Notes under the pieces: model-generated
The model's database searches: none
What the model was told of the DNA's origin: nothing
What the model saw: only the letters and a program-made list of their open reading frames with translations
Origin: Algoriphagus sp.
GTDB lineage: Bacteria; Bacteroidota; Bacteroidia; Cytophagales; Cyclobacteriaceae
Length of the DNA: 64,000 nt
Reading direction: 5' to 3'
NCBI GenBank assembly: GCA_029945945.1
Contig: JAQSDM010000011.1
Coordinates: forward strand, 434,001-498,000
Shown: positions 9,801 to 16,895 of the stretch, piece after piece
Numbering within the stretch: position 1 is the stretch's first letter
How the letters are laid out: every line of letters starts with the position of its first letter
Translations under genes and position numbers: made by a program

Positions 9801-11646
9801 AAACATCTGCACAAGCAGAATTGGTTGCAGGATTGGAAACGGTCAGGAAGTATTTACCAAGGTTGACTCCTGAAACTCCAACCGTTGCTTGAATATACCC
9901 TCCAACAATAGCTTCTGATTTGGAATAAGTGGATGCCGGTAAAACATTTCCAAATTGATCTTTCCAGGAAAAGGTGTATCCTGGGATTAGATCTTTCAAA
10001 ACCACGTTGTTAATCGATCCGTCATTCTGGCCATTACAGGTTGGTCCAATAATAGCCCCTGAGCTATCAATTTTGGGAATCGGATTTACAGTTACCGTTA
10101 CTGTTCTAGCCTCAGAAGTAAGTCCGTAATTGTCTATTACGTTGTAATAAATTGTATGAGTACCAAAAAAACCCGGAACAGGTGTAAATTTTATTTTTGC
10201 TGCACTTCTCTCACTCCCAAAGTTAACGTCAGTTAGGGTACCCAATATAGATTCAAAAGTTCCTACACCGGGAACTACAATTGTCTTATTCTCAGGCTTA
10301 CATTTTTCAACACAAACTCCGGAAAGTCCACAATTTCCAATAAAAGGATCCCCGTTTGGATTGGGGCTATTATTTGGGGGACCTGGATTTGTAGGATATA
10401 ATTGAAGGCAACGAATAAACTGGTTATCAGCAGGCAGAGAGACGTCAAAATCAAATGTTAAATTATTATCGAAACAAACTGTCTCATTCAAAATAGGTGG
10501 GTTAGGAGCAAGCAAAGGGTCAATACTTGATACCTCAACTGTGACATTTCTAATTTCATGAATACTCCTTTTGGCGGCTCCGGTAGCTGCTGCAAACCCA
10601 ACTTTTAGGTTTTGAGGAGCTCCATAAGGATAAGGCACATTATTAAAAATATTTATTACTTGAGGTCCCGAAGGAGTGGTGACCAACATTGACATCGAAA
10701 TGGTATAATTACCTCCTCCTATAGGTCTAAGATCTATAAAAACCTTTCGGTAACCATTAGTGGCGCAATTTGTAATCCTTCCATTTGCCCCTACCGTAAA
10801 TCTTTGTGAGGCAGGCAAGAAGTATTTTGGATCCAAAACATTGAACGGAGGGCCGTCTGCGGCACCATTGAATAGAATTTTACCATCAATAAAAGGGTAG
10901 CTCAAATAGGTGGGTGGATCTGGAAAGGTTGCCGGAAATCCAACCCCTTGACCAGTCATTCCATTATCCCTGACTACATCTGCCGCAACAACAGGACCCC
11001 GGATGGCAATTGAATTAGGATATCTTGGGAAAAGAGCTGGCGAAAGACCGGATCCATAAGAAAACGGAGCAGCAAATCCCCCAAGTTTACCTTCATACTG
11101 ATTCCCCCAGTTTCCTCGCTCATCCAATCCAATGCCCATATATGCCCCTTTGAGACCATAGCCTCCTGCGAAACTTCCACCGCTATACCTCAATGGAGAA
11201 TATCCAAGGGATCCCCCCAATCCTCCTATTTCAAAAGTTGAAGCATCTATGTTTCCATTAAATAGGAAAAAACTGAAACCATCTCCGGGACCTTCAGCCG
11301 GATCCCAAGGATTATAAGCAAAATATTCGAATGAAGTTTTAATACCGTATGCCGATGAAAATGGTAAATCGACAAAAATGTATCCCCTCTGATCAGCATC
11401 GTTGTTGGTTAACCTTAATACTCCGTTTCCAGATGGATCTCCTTTTCCTGAAGTCAAAAATGCACCTTGTTCAGGGGCAGGAGGACCAAAAATAGTATTT
11501 GATCTTGGGGTTGAATTTGTGAATGGTTCACAATAGGGAAAGCCGTCTCTTGGGATCACGACTTGCGCGTGAGCCAACTGCATCCATGCCCCAAAAAAGA
11601 GAAAGGTGCAAATCAGAAAAAGCTTATTTATCTGTATTCTAACCAT
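3874..11646 (-). CDS. Giant SprB-repeat adhesin with lectin-like N-terminus and T9SS type B sorting domain
   Basis: Predicted surface adhesin of 2590 residues. Signal peptide ends LAHAQ (about 28). Residues ~35-370 resemble an L-type lectin-like domain (GDGFSFFLFNG, YMGIGLDERGNWGN, KVGFAAATG). A cadherin/Ig-like strand pair follows (FFGTHTIYYNVIDNYG, ~500). The long middle alternates SprB-type repeats (C.G..DG.I...GG...Y.W..G...GTY.V...GC) with Ig-like units carrying an ICxG(E/Q) motif, a WY(K/Q) motif and LT(V/I)(S/T/E)GL. Two adjacent 262-residue blocks are near copies. The end has a PKD domain (WNWDFGDGNGSSNQ) and a gliding-type C-terminus (IPNAFTPDGL, FNTWGELIF, GWDGTLNGK). Known relatives are exported by the type IX system and used in gliding or attachment. 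It is co-transcribed with the abutting PorP/SprF gene. Sugar binding is inferred only from fold resemblance. Confidence 0.9.
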   Translation of the reverse strand: MVRIQINKLFLICTFLFFGAWMQLAHAQVVIPRDGFPYCEPFTNSTPRSNTIFGPPAPEQGAFLTSGKGDPSGNGVLRLTNNDADQRGYIFVDLPFSSAYGIKTSFEYFAYNPWDPAEGPGDGFSFFLFNGNIDASTFEIGGLGGSLGYSPLRYSGGSFAGGYGLKGAYMGIGLDERGNWGNQYEGKLGGFAAPFSYGSGLSPALFPRYPNSIAIRGPVVAADVVRDNGMTGQGVGFPATFPDPPTYLSYPFIDGKILFNGAADGPPFNVLDPKYFLPASQRFTVGANGRITNCATNGYRKVFIDLRPIGGGNYTISMSMLVTTPSGPQVINIFNNVPYPYGAPQNLKVGFAAATGAAKRSIHEIRNVTVEVSSIDPLLAPNPPILNETVCFDNNLTFDFDVSLPADNQFIRCLQLYPTNPGPPNNSPNPNGDPFIGNCGLSGVCVEKCKPENKTIVVPGVGTFESILGTLTDVNFGSERSAAKIKFTPVPGFFGTHTIYYNVIDNYGLTSEARTVTVTVNPIPKIDSSGAIIGPTCNGQNDGSINNVVLKDLIPGYTFSWKDQFGNVLPASTYSKSEAIVGGYIQATVGVSGVNLGKYFLTVSNPATNSACADVFEFNVIDERGTPVIVDADDQQVCQGTPVLFDPRIDPKYGITPKFIWYKDNNKAQPILPVGQFTGSVTQGGITYSINANGDLTVTGLNQNATPYEYFVEVAADPSQNLCATPPGNLRRVQALVLPPLNISTSVTDDLCRQGTGKIIVTATGGFPSKTYSLNGGVFQPSNTFSNLLPGVYSIEVNAGTNCIGTITSTINGPASVLTITYLDQVNPSCGLNNGVLRFQAAGGTPNYTFTINGASVTPALAGGIYTISGLAPAATYSVQVLDSNSCPATFTTPNFSAIPIPTFDATDDVICPSEIAVLSPQVVTLSNATNIQYAWRDAAGNPLVNGNGVSYSVDASGNLSIIGLAENATPYQFNLLVTGTNLCNSALIPATVTVNPVPKLSAPTIVNVLCFSENTGSITLVPQNAAQGADYQYSINGGSSYQSSPVFNDLIAGSYDFIIRNSATGCSTSLDDVVITQPAELLLKLDEVFQPACGVANGQMEVSFSGGTSGYKLELLLAGTVIQSKASAASPTIYENLAPGNYQIRITDVNNCIKTINQVLINDIGIPITVNPLADQICEGDIVSITPAVTTAGNPILTWYKDLAATEVITSSPTPDANGNIFTIDPTTKKLTVEGLKAGNYIYYLVSKGPGYCPNPPFEAKINVFQPITATTLVTDEICFGAKDGTITVNATGADGIFEYSLNKGSFVANKVFSGLAPGTYTIDIRSTGNNGCTFQTTATIAGPPAAISINTPNILRSSCDLANGKIENLVISGGWGNYSVEWRKGSISGPIVPGGLTGADNLLPDTYFIIITDAKGCIVNFNFKVEEMPDPVFVVAPDEVCEGEQVVLTPVNNISGSADTELKWYKDAAKTKLISAGTDPENAAVSYLIDANGKLTISGLAGAVNPYTYYLEVVCTKAIVSVQALVRIVPNVVFETSSEACFAAKDGKIKISSGSVATFEYSIDGAAPINQAQLEALKFAPKTYTITATNGGLCSQSYQVKVDGPSAPISINTPDILRSSCGLSNGSIENLVISGGWGNHTVEWRKGSLTGAVVPGDLTGAKDLAPDTYFILITDGEGCPVNFSFIVTEQPRPDYKIAPVEICAGQNVVLTPVNIVSGSSGTDLKWYKDAGKTQPINAGPDSTNPAVTYSIALNGQLTISGLPGNATPYTFYLHVVCNDEIESVTALVRVVPAPVFELKPVQCFGANNGKINLVSGGDTKYTYSVDGGSPISETQLEALNFGPKVYSISVKNGGFCATSFSVEVLGPPEALSVAPLTQINPGCGADIGIIKTQISGGWAPYTVTLFKNGSSFNTVTIPGPAYEINDLAPGQYYLTVADKEGCLVTSNTITMVYGPTQVLVDDVEICEGEAVVFSPKVNPAAPGALFEWFKNKAMTVPIVSSATPDANGHVFQLAADGTLTVTGLDNSDSPKTYYVRATGPGVCPGFVAEPKAVINRMPALAYSVKNEICFGDQGQITLTGSAGNGTFVYSLDGTNWVSTKDFKVVPGTYTGYVRSGANCVVQVPGIVVAGPSAPISMTVPTTSDPICNQANGSISFQISGGYGSYSVVASRNGQIVSTTILSDGNFVLPNLLSGTYSFTIRDTNPDGVQCIFNVSTSVDLIDQPTPLAANDDTICEGEVASLIPTSTQTGITPVFTWYQNSDGTGQISSGTSNSITYQIGPAGDLSISGLQGKADPYIYYVKISGSGVCEPPLLPVKVIVYDIPNLRVSNPSIVCDPNGTVDLTEFIEGFNSAVYDYQILSPNGSLMRLDEIETVNQTGSYQVQSSIKGANCWSPNQRIQVLISDTELIPEFNYEVDLGGGNVLTNAEIQIQEPVQFQDVSQGKIIIWNWDFGDGNGSSNQNPTHEYQKKGTYTITLTTIDQFGCVDVFERVAQVFDDYVIIVPNAFTPDGLKNQYFKPQYRGIASMEFYIFNTWGELIFEANSLETLGWDGTLNGKNTPNGNYVYRGVFMTRSGEKVEKSGVFILIR
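6050..7621 (-). repeat. Two tandem 786-bp modules inside the giant adhesin gene
   Basis: The coding blocks at about 6836-7621 and 6050-6835 encode matching 262-residue modules. Both begin with ISINTP(N/D)ILRSSC and contain IENLVISGGWGN, VEWRKGS, PDTYFI and LKWYKDA in the same order. The shared GGTGTATT motif recurs at 6800 and 7586, giving a period of 786 bp. This is a recent in-frame duplication, typical of modular adhesins that change length by recombination. Confidence 0.8.
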
Positions 11647-11880
11647 TAACTACACCACCAGTTTCTATTTGCTTAAGTTACTCAATTTAACCGCTCTACG
11701 AGGTAAATCGAAATTGAAATCACGGTTTTGAAACTACCAGGGCTTAGGATTGGGGCGATCAATCGTTTATGGTTTCTTACCTAGTCAAAAAACGAAAATT
11801 CAAAAATTTAATCGCTTTAAGATTTAACGGGAGAAAACTCAATAATTATACCAAAGAAGGGTAATTTGATTTTTTTATAC

Positions 11881-13113
11881 TCAAAAATCCAAGATTACCT
11901 GATTTTTGACCAAATCCTCAAAAACCTCTCTTTTTCGGATCAGTTTTGCCTCCCCTTCCCAAATCAAAACCTCTGCAGGTCTGAGCCTTGAGTTGTAATT
12001 AGATGCCATACTGAATCCGTAGGCTCCTGCATTCTTAATTACCAATAAATCCCCTGCTTTCGCTTCAGGTAACTTCCTGTCAGAGGCCAAAGTATCTGTT
12101 TCGCAGATATATCCGACAACATCGTAAGTGGCATTCGGTGCACTTGAATTACTGAGGTTGTACACGCCATGATAAGCATCATAAAGCATTGGTCTGATAA
12201 GATGGTTCAGACCAGAATCCACACCCACAAAAGTGATCGTCGGAGTTTCTTTTACAACATTGACTTTTACGATCAAATACCCGCACTCACTCACCAAAAA
12301 CTTACCCGGCTCAAGCCAAAGCTCTAATTGCCGACCGTATTTTGCACAAAAATCCTGAAAAGCTTCTGTTACTTTTTGACCAACCTTTTCGATATCGGTG
12401 CTGATATCTCCCGGCTTGTAGGCCACCTTGAATCCTCCGCCAAAATCCAAAAATTTAAGATTCGGGAACTGAAAAGCAGCATCAAAAACTACGTTCGCCC
12501 CTTTTAAAAAAACTGCAGCATCGTAAATATCGGATCCAGTATGAATATGAAGTCCTGTAATTAGCATGTTATTCTTATTCACAGCTTCCAAAATCTCGGG
12601 TAGCTGTGCGATCGAAATCCCAAACTTACTTTTGTCGTGTCCTACAGAAATTTTTGCATTTCCGCCTGCCATGATACTCGGATTTAGTCGGATACAAACC
12701 GCAACTGAGTTCCCATAAGTCCGTCCAAATTCCTCCAGGACTGGCAAATTATCAAGGTTGATCATTACCTCCAGATTAACTGCTTCCTGCACCTCCTCAA
12801 AACTCACACAATTAGGAGTGTACATGATTTCACTCCCTGAAAAACCGGCCAACAAACCCAGTTTTACCTCTTCAATGGAAACAGCATCCACCCCGGCTCC
12901 GGCTTTCTTCACCAGTTTTAAAATGTTGATGTTTGAAAGTGCCTTGGTGGCGTATTTGATTTTCAAAGGAGCACCGGAAAAAGCTTGCTGAAGCGCTTTA
13001 ATCTGGTTGGTGATCTTTTCACCATCATAGACATAAACTGGCGTTCCGAATTGAGTTGCGATCGATTCAAGGCTTACGCCTTGGATGTGAGAGGGGTTTT
13101 GAGCAGGAGACAT
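11881..13113 (-). CDS. lysA: Diaminopimelate decarboxylase
   Basis: Catalyses the last step of lysine synthesis, meso-diaminopimelate to L-lysine plus CO2, with pyridoxal phosphate; cytoplasmic. The 410-residue alanine-racemase-fold protein has the PLP lysine in YATKAL (K57), HIHTGSD (189-195), the phosphate-binding GGGF (225-228), EPGK (268-271) and the active-site Cys in CETDTL (C337), all expected of LysA. I chose the ATG at 13113. The frame is open 10 codons further to a TTG at 13143, but an exact promoter -7 box (13131-13138) lies inside that extension. The gene is divergent from the kinase gene at 13326. An intrinsic terminator hairpin sits at 13149-13170, just upstream. Confidence 0.93.
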   Translation of the reverse strand: MSPAQNPSHIQGVSLESIATQFGTPVYVYDGEKITNQIKALQQAFSGAPLKIKYATKALSNINILKLVKKAGAGVDAVSIEEVKLGLLAGFSGSEIMYTPNCVSFEEVQEAVNLEVMINLDNLPVLEEFGRTYGNSVAVCIRLNPSIMAGGNAKISVGHDKSKFGISIAQLPEILEAVNKNNMLITGLHIHTGSDIYDAAVFLKGANVVFDAAFQFPNLKFLDFGGGFKVAYKPGDISTDIEKVGQKVTEAFQDFCAKYGRQLELWLEPGKFLVSECGYLIVKVNVVKETPTITFVGVDSGLNHLIRPMLYDAYHGVYNLSNSSAPNATYDVVGYICETDTLASDRKLPEAKAGDLLVIKNAGAYGFSMASNYNSRLRPAEVLIWEGEAKLIRKREVFEDLVKNQVILDF

Positions 13114-13130
13114 TCTGATAAATTTGCGCC

Positions 13131-13138
13131 CAAAGATA
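13131..13138 (-). promoter_or_regulatory. Candidate lysA promoter -7 box
   Basis: Minus strand reads TATCTTTG, an exact match to the Bacteroidota -7 consensus TAnnTTTG, 17 bases upstream of the chosen lysA ATG. It predicts a leader of about 10-13 bases. No good -33 TTTG at the usual spacing was found, so this is moderate evidence only. Confidence 0.4.
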
Positions 13139-13148
13139 GCCAAATAAC

Positions 13149-13170
13149 AAAAAAAGGAGGCATGTGCCTC
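13149..13170 (-). terminator. Isolated intrinsic terminator hairpin upstream of lysA
   Basis: Perfect palindrome GGAGGCACATGCCTCC followed on the minus strand by TTTTTTTG. It has the form of a strong rho-independent terminator, yet no minus-strand gene lies between it and the divergent kinase gene start at 13326. It could end a short leader or small RNA, or block read-through into lysA. Confidence 0.6.
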
Positions 13171-13313
13171 CCCTTTTCCTTATCATTTGGTGTAATTAAG
13201 AAATCCTTGTAAAGAAAGGCAGTAATCCTGATTTTATCCTGCTTAACTATTTGAATGGATCCACTTTGCCCGTTAAATATTGTTAAGCAAAAGCCCACAG
13301 CTGATTATCGGTT

Positions 13314-13321
13314 TAAATTTG
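13314..13321 (+). promoter_or_regulatory. Possible -7 box for the kinase operon
   Basis: TAAATTTG matches TAnnTTTG exactly but ends only 4 bases before the ATG at 13326. If used, the transcript would be leaderless or nearly so. No -33 element is visible, so this may be chance. Confidence 0.22.
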
Positions 13322-13325
13322 TGTC

Positions 13326-15029
13326 ATGTCAAAAGGAAACATCCTTCTCATTGTCATTCTGATGTCTCTAGCCAGTTTTGGCCTGATGGGATTTCAATAT
13401 TATTGGGTGAGAAATGCCATCCGAATCAATGAGGAGCGCTTTGACCAAATAGTCTATCAGGCACTTTCCGGGACGGTGGAACAACTTGAAAAAAGCGAGA
13501 CAAGTGATGTATTGCTAAGTAAATTGATTCAGGATCCGATTTTACAGAAATCCCTTTTTCAGAAAATTGAACCAATCGAACTTCAGGTCGGAAAACGAAG
13601 AAACTATAGTCGACCTTCTTTAACTGATACTCTTTTGGCTGAGCAAATGCCTCAGGTAAGTGCCACTTTTCGAAGAATGCTCCAGTCAAGAGGACTTGAC
13701 ATGAGTGTTCTGGAAGAACTTGACATATTCTTCACTAATATGACTCCTGAAGTAGCCTCTACGATTTTTACACCTGACGAAATGCAAATCCTCCTTCAAG
13801 AGAAAGAGAGGCAACTTCAATATCTAAGCAGAAACCAAGGATTTCTCCAAAGCCGAACAGAATCAGAGGTATCGTCTGAGCTCAATATTCCCGCGGATGC
13901 TCTTGACAAAATCAAAAGAACCAATTTAAAAATCGAGCTGATGAATCAGGCCTGGGACGAACTTGCTGCTGGACAAAAGGCAATTTTGGATCGCCTGGAT
14001 ACCGGAATGGTGAGGAAACTCGTCAAAAATCATCTGCTGGAAAGAGGTATCACCGAAAATTTTGAATTGGGATTATTGAAGGACGATGGATTTGTGATGC
14101 CAATCGGACAAGTTAACGATTCATTTGTGCTGGTCCAAAATGGCGTACAGGCAAAGCTTTTTCCAAACGACATCCTGGGAAAAGACAACTTCCTCTACAT
14201 CTATTTCCCTGAGAAAAACTACCATGTAGTCCGGCAGGTTTGGCTTCCCATTTCTTCTTCCCTCCTTTTTATCGGAGTTATCATTTTCTGTTTCATCTAT
14301 GCGATCAAAGTCATAATTCGTCAGAAAGCACTTTCTGACATCAAAAATGACTTCATCAACAACATGACCCACGAATTCAAAACCCCGCTTGCCACTGTAA
14401 GTCTGGCAGTTGAGGCGCTTCAGGATCCGGAACTTTCCAATCAGGATAAATTCAGGGCAAGGTATTTGGGTATAATCAAGGAAGAAAATAAACGTCTTGT
14501 TTCACAAGTCGAAAATGTGCTTCAGGCTGCTGCGTTGGACAAGAAAGACTTTAAACTTAAAATAGAGAAGATAAACCTGTCCGATCTGTTGGAAAGTAAC
14601 GTAGATCAGATGAGTCTTCAACTTGAAAAACGTGATGGGAAAATTTCCTTCATAAATAAGCTGAAAGATCCGGTGATAGAAGGGGATGCCTTTCACATCA
14701 CTCATATTTTCAATAACCTGTTGGACAATGCCAACAAATATTCACCGGAAAAGCCTGTGATAAAGATTGAAGCAAAGGACGATGGGGACGAGGTGATTGT
14801 CAGTATTCAAGATCAGGGAATGGGGATGACAAAGGAATCACAGCGAAAAATATTTGATAAATTCTATCGTGTACCTACCGGAAATCTTCACGATGTGAAA
14901 GGTTTTGGATTGGGACTTTCCTATGTGAAAACAATGTTGGAAGCTCACAAAGGAAATATTCACGTACATAGCGAACTCGGAAAAGGAAGCACATTTACCA
15001 TTAACCTACCTAAAAAACAAAATGAGTAA
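13326..15029 (+). CDS. Two-component sensor histidine kinase
   Basis: Membrane sensor kinase of 567 residues. TM helix 1 spans about residues 5-24; a ~280-residue periplasmic region rich in helix-forming residues follows; TM helix 2 is at about 306-331. The HisKA H-box is NNMTHEFKTPLA with phospho-acceptor H349. The ATPase domain shows the N-box (FNNLLDNANKYSP), G1 (DQGMGM), F-box-like KIFDKFYR and G2 (GFGLGLSYVK). The response regulator gene overlaps its last 8 bases, so the two form one operon. The sensed signal cannot be read from the sequence: the periplasmic domain matches no family I recognise. Start is the first ATG. Confidence 0.93.
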   Translation: MSKGNILLIVILMSLASFGLMGFQYYWVRNAIRINEERFDQIVYQALSGTVEQLEKSETSDVLLSKLIQDPILQKSLFQKIEPIELQVGKRRNYSRPSLTDTLLAEQMPQVSATFRRMLQSRGLDMSVLEELDIFFTNMTPEVASTIFTPDEMQILLQEKERQLQYLSRNQGFLQSRTESEVSSELNIPADALDKIKRTNLKIELMNQAWDELAAGQKAILDRLDTGMVRKLVKNHLLERGITENFELGLLKDDGFVMPIGQVNDSFVLVQNGVQAKLFPNDILGKDNFLYIYFPEKNYHVVRQVWLPISSSLLFIGVIIFCFIYAIKVIIRQKALSDIKNDFINNMTHEFKTPLATVSLAVEALQDPELSNQDKFRARYLGIIKEENKRLVSQVENVLQAAALDKKDFKLKIEKINLSDLLESNVDQMSLQLEKRDGKISFINKLKDPVIEGDAFHITHIFNNLLDNANKYSPEKPVIKIEAKDDGDEVIVSIQDQGMGMTKESQRKIFDKFYRVPTGNLHDVKGFGLGLSYVKTMLEAHKGNIHVHSELGKGSTFTINLPKKQNE

Positions 15030-15717
15030 AGCGAAACTATTAGTGGTCGAAGACGACCCAAACCTGGGTGATATCCTGAAGGAATACCTGGAAATGAAAG
15101 GTTACGAGCCTACGCTTTGCCGCGATGGAGAAGAAGGGTGGAACAAATTCAAAAAAGATAAATTTGACCTTTGCCTGCTTGATATCATGATGCCCAAAAA
15201 GGATGGATTTACGCTTGCAAAAGAAATCAAGAAAGTCCAGGAAGATCTTCCCATCCTCTTTCTCACTGCAAAAAATCAAAAAGACGATATTATCGAAGGC
15301 CTGAAAATAGGTGCGGACGATTATCTGACCAAGCCTTTCAGCATGGAAGAACTCCTCTTGAGGGTCAACGCGATCTTACGAAGAACTCAGAAAAGTGGTG
15401 AAATCTCTCCTTTGAAAGTGTACACGTTCGGAGATTTCATCCTCCACTATGATGAGCAAATCCTGGAAGGCCCCCAAGGCAAGAACAAACTGACCTCCAA
15501 AGAAAATGAGCTGATCCGCCTGCTTGCTTCCGAAATGAACAAACTCGTCAATCGTAGCCACGCACTCAAGCAAATCTGGGGAGATGACAGCTACTTCAAC
15601 GCAAGAAGTATGGATGTGTATCTCAGCAAAATCCGTAAACTCCTGCGTGACGATCCCAAAGTCCAAATCATCACTATTCATGGAGAAGGATTCAAAATGA
15701 TTGTGGGAGAAGGCTGA
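15022..15717 (+). CDS. OmpR-family response regulator
   Basis: DNA-binding partner of the kinase encoded just upstream (8-base overlap). The receiver domain (residues ~5-120) has acidic D11/D12, phospho-acceptor D54 in CLLDIMMPKK, T82 and K104 in YLTKPFS. The C-terminal winged helix (~135-228) shows LTSKENELIRLLA and SMDVYLSKIRKLL, placing it in the OmpR/PhoB class, similar to RprY-type regulators of Bacteroidota. The 231-residue length is normal. Target genes are unknown. A terminator follows at 15759-15790. Confidence 0.93.
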   Translation: MSKAKLLVVEDDPNLGDILKEYLEMKGYEPTLCRDGEEGWNKFKKDKFDLCLLDIMMPKKDGFTLAKEIKKVQEDLPILFLTAKNQKDDIIEGLKIGADDYLTKPFSMEELLLRVNAILRRTQKSGEISPLKVYTFGDFILHYDEQILEGPQGKNKLTSKENELIRLLASEMNKLVNRSHALKQIWGDDSYFNARSMDVYLSKIRKLLRDDPKVQIITIHGEGFKMIVGEG

Positions 15718-15758
15718 AAAGAGACGTAAGATTTAAGATATTAGACATAAGATTTAAG

Positions 15759-15790
15759 AATCCCGCGGTAGAGATACAGCGGGATTTTTT
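15759..15790 (+). terminator. Terminator of the kinase/regulator operon
   Basis: Stem AATCCCGC/GCGGGATT with a 12-base loop, followed by TTTT. It lies 41 bases past the regulator stop and only just beyond the convergent epimerase gene end. A 12-base direct repeat, TAAGATTTAAGA, occurs twice just before it (15727-15738 and 15748-15759). Confidence 0.8.
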
Positions 15791-15791
15791 A

Positions 15792-16805
15792 TTATTCTAG
15801 CAACTCCGCACCGATACCCGGTCCCTCCGGAAATGTTACTTTTTCAGGTGTAATCACCACTCCTCTAGCCGGATCATCGGAAAGCAACATCGCTCCATCC
15901 ATATCCACATAATCCAGAAGGGGAGCAATGTGTGCAATTGCGGTGATTCCAATTGAGCTCTCTGTCATGCAACCCACCATCGTTTTCATTCCAAGAGATT
16001 TGGCTTCTTGAATCATCCGAAGTCCAGGTGTAATTCCGCCCGCTTTGACGAGTTTCACATTGATTCCATGGAAAAGTCCATGACACTTTTTGACGTCTGA
16101 TTCTACAATGCAACTTTCATCAGCCATCACAGGAAGTTTACTGTGCCTGAATACTTCTTTCATTCCTTCCAGATCATCTTTTCCCAGCGGCTGCTCCATG
16201 AACTCTACACCCAATTTTGCCAGTTCCTCGGAGTTCCGGATCGCTTGCTCAGCTGTCCAGGCACAATTGGCATCAATTCTGAAAATCGAATCTGTATGCT
16301 TTCGAAGTTCCCGGACAATCTCAAGGTCATTGGCTGTACCAAGCTTGATCTTATAAATTGGCCAAGCAACTTCCTTCATTTTGGAGACCATTTTCTCCAT
16401 CGTGTCTATTCCGATTGTAAAGTTAGTTGTGGGAATAGTTGCCGGATTCAAGCCCAGATATTCGTAAAGTTTTTTTCCTTTTTTCTTCGTGAAAATATCC
16501 CAAGCCGCAAGATCGAGCGCACACTGAGCAAATGGATTATCCTTGAAAATCTCTTTTCCAAGCTCCCACAGGTGTTCTGGAGATTCCCAATCGCCCTTCT
16601 CCACCACAGGTTTGAATTTTTCCAGACATTCGGTCATATTCTCAATATCTACCCCATAGAATGGATTCGTTGTAGATTCGCCCAAACCAAAAAAACCGTC
16701 CTCCTCAAGTTTCACGATCAGGGTATCCTGTACATCCCGACTTTGATGGGCGATTGTAAAAGTGTGTTTCAGCGGGAGATCCTTGACGATGATGGAAAGC
16801 TTCAT
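15792..16805 (-). CDS. Dipeptide epimerase (L-Ala-D/L-Glu epimerase type, enolase superfamily)
   Basis: Predicted to epimerise L-Ala-D-Glu or a similar dipeptide, a step in reuse of cell-wall peptides. The 337-residue enolase-superfamily protein has the KxK motif (K152, K154), metal ligands D178 (RIDANCAW), E204 (EFMEQPL) and D229 (ADES), second catalytic lysine K251 (NVKLVKAGG), and the DMD motif (301-303) that binds the dipeptide amino group in Ala-Glu epimerases. These support a dipeptide epimerase over a muconate enzyme. It is divergent, 48 bases away, from an M14 metallopeptidase gene, which fits murein peptide recycling. Exact dipeptide preference cannot be read from sequence. Confidence 0.88.
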   Translation of the reverse strand: MKLSIIVKDLPLKHTFTIAHQSRDVQDTLIVKLEEDGFFGLGESTTNPFYGVDIENMTECLEKFKPVVEKGDWESPEHLWELGKEIFKDNPFAQCALDLAAWDIFTKKKGKKLYEYLGLNPATIPTTNFTIGIDTMEKMVSKMKEVAWPIYKIKLGTANDLEIVRELRKHTDSIFRIDANCAWTAEQAIRNSEELAKLGVEFMEQPLGKDDLEGMKEVFRHSKLPVMADESCIVESDVKKCHGLFHGINVKLVKAGGITPGLRMIQEAKSLGMKTMVGCMTESSIGITAIAHIAPLLDYVDMDGAMLLSDDPARGVVITPEKVTFPEGPGIGAELLE

Positions 16806-16895
16806 GGGATAATTTTAATTTGGGCTAAAAGTAAAGGGAATTTATAAGCCAAGATGGCTAGTTTTACCAATAAATTATCGAAAACTATCAAATCA

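Noticed and set aside
16143-16847. 234-residue plus-strand frame opposite the epimerase gene
   Set aside because: Antisense to a gene with all catalytic residues in place; no motif.
16854-16895. Extended start of the M14 lipoprotein
   Set aside because: In-frame ATG at 16854 adds 14 residues before the lipoprotein signal; possible but less typical than the ATG at 16896.
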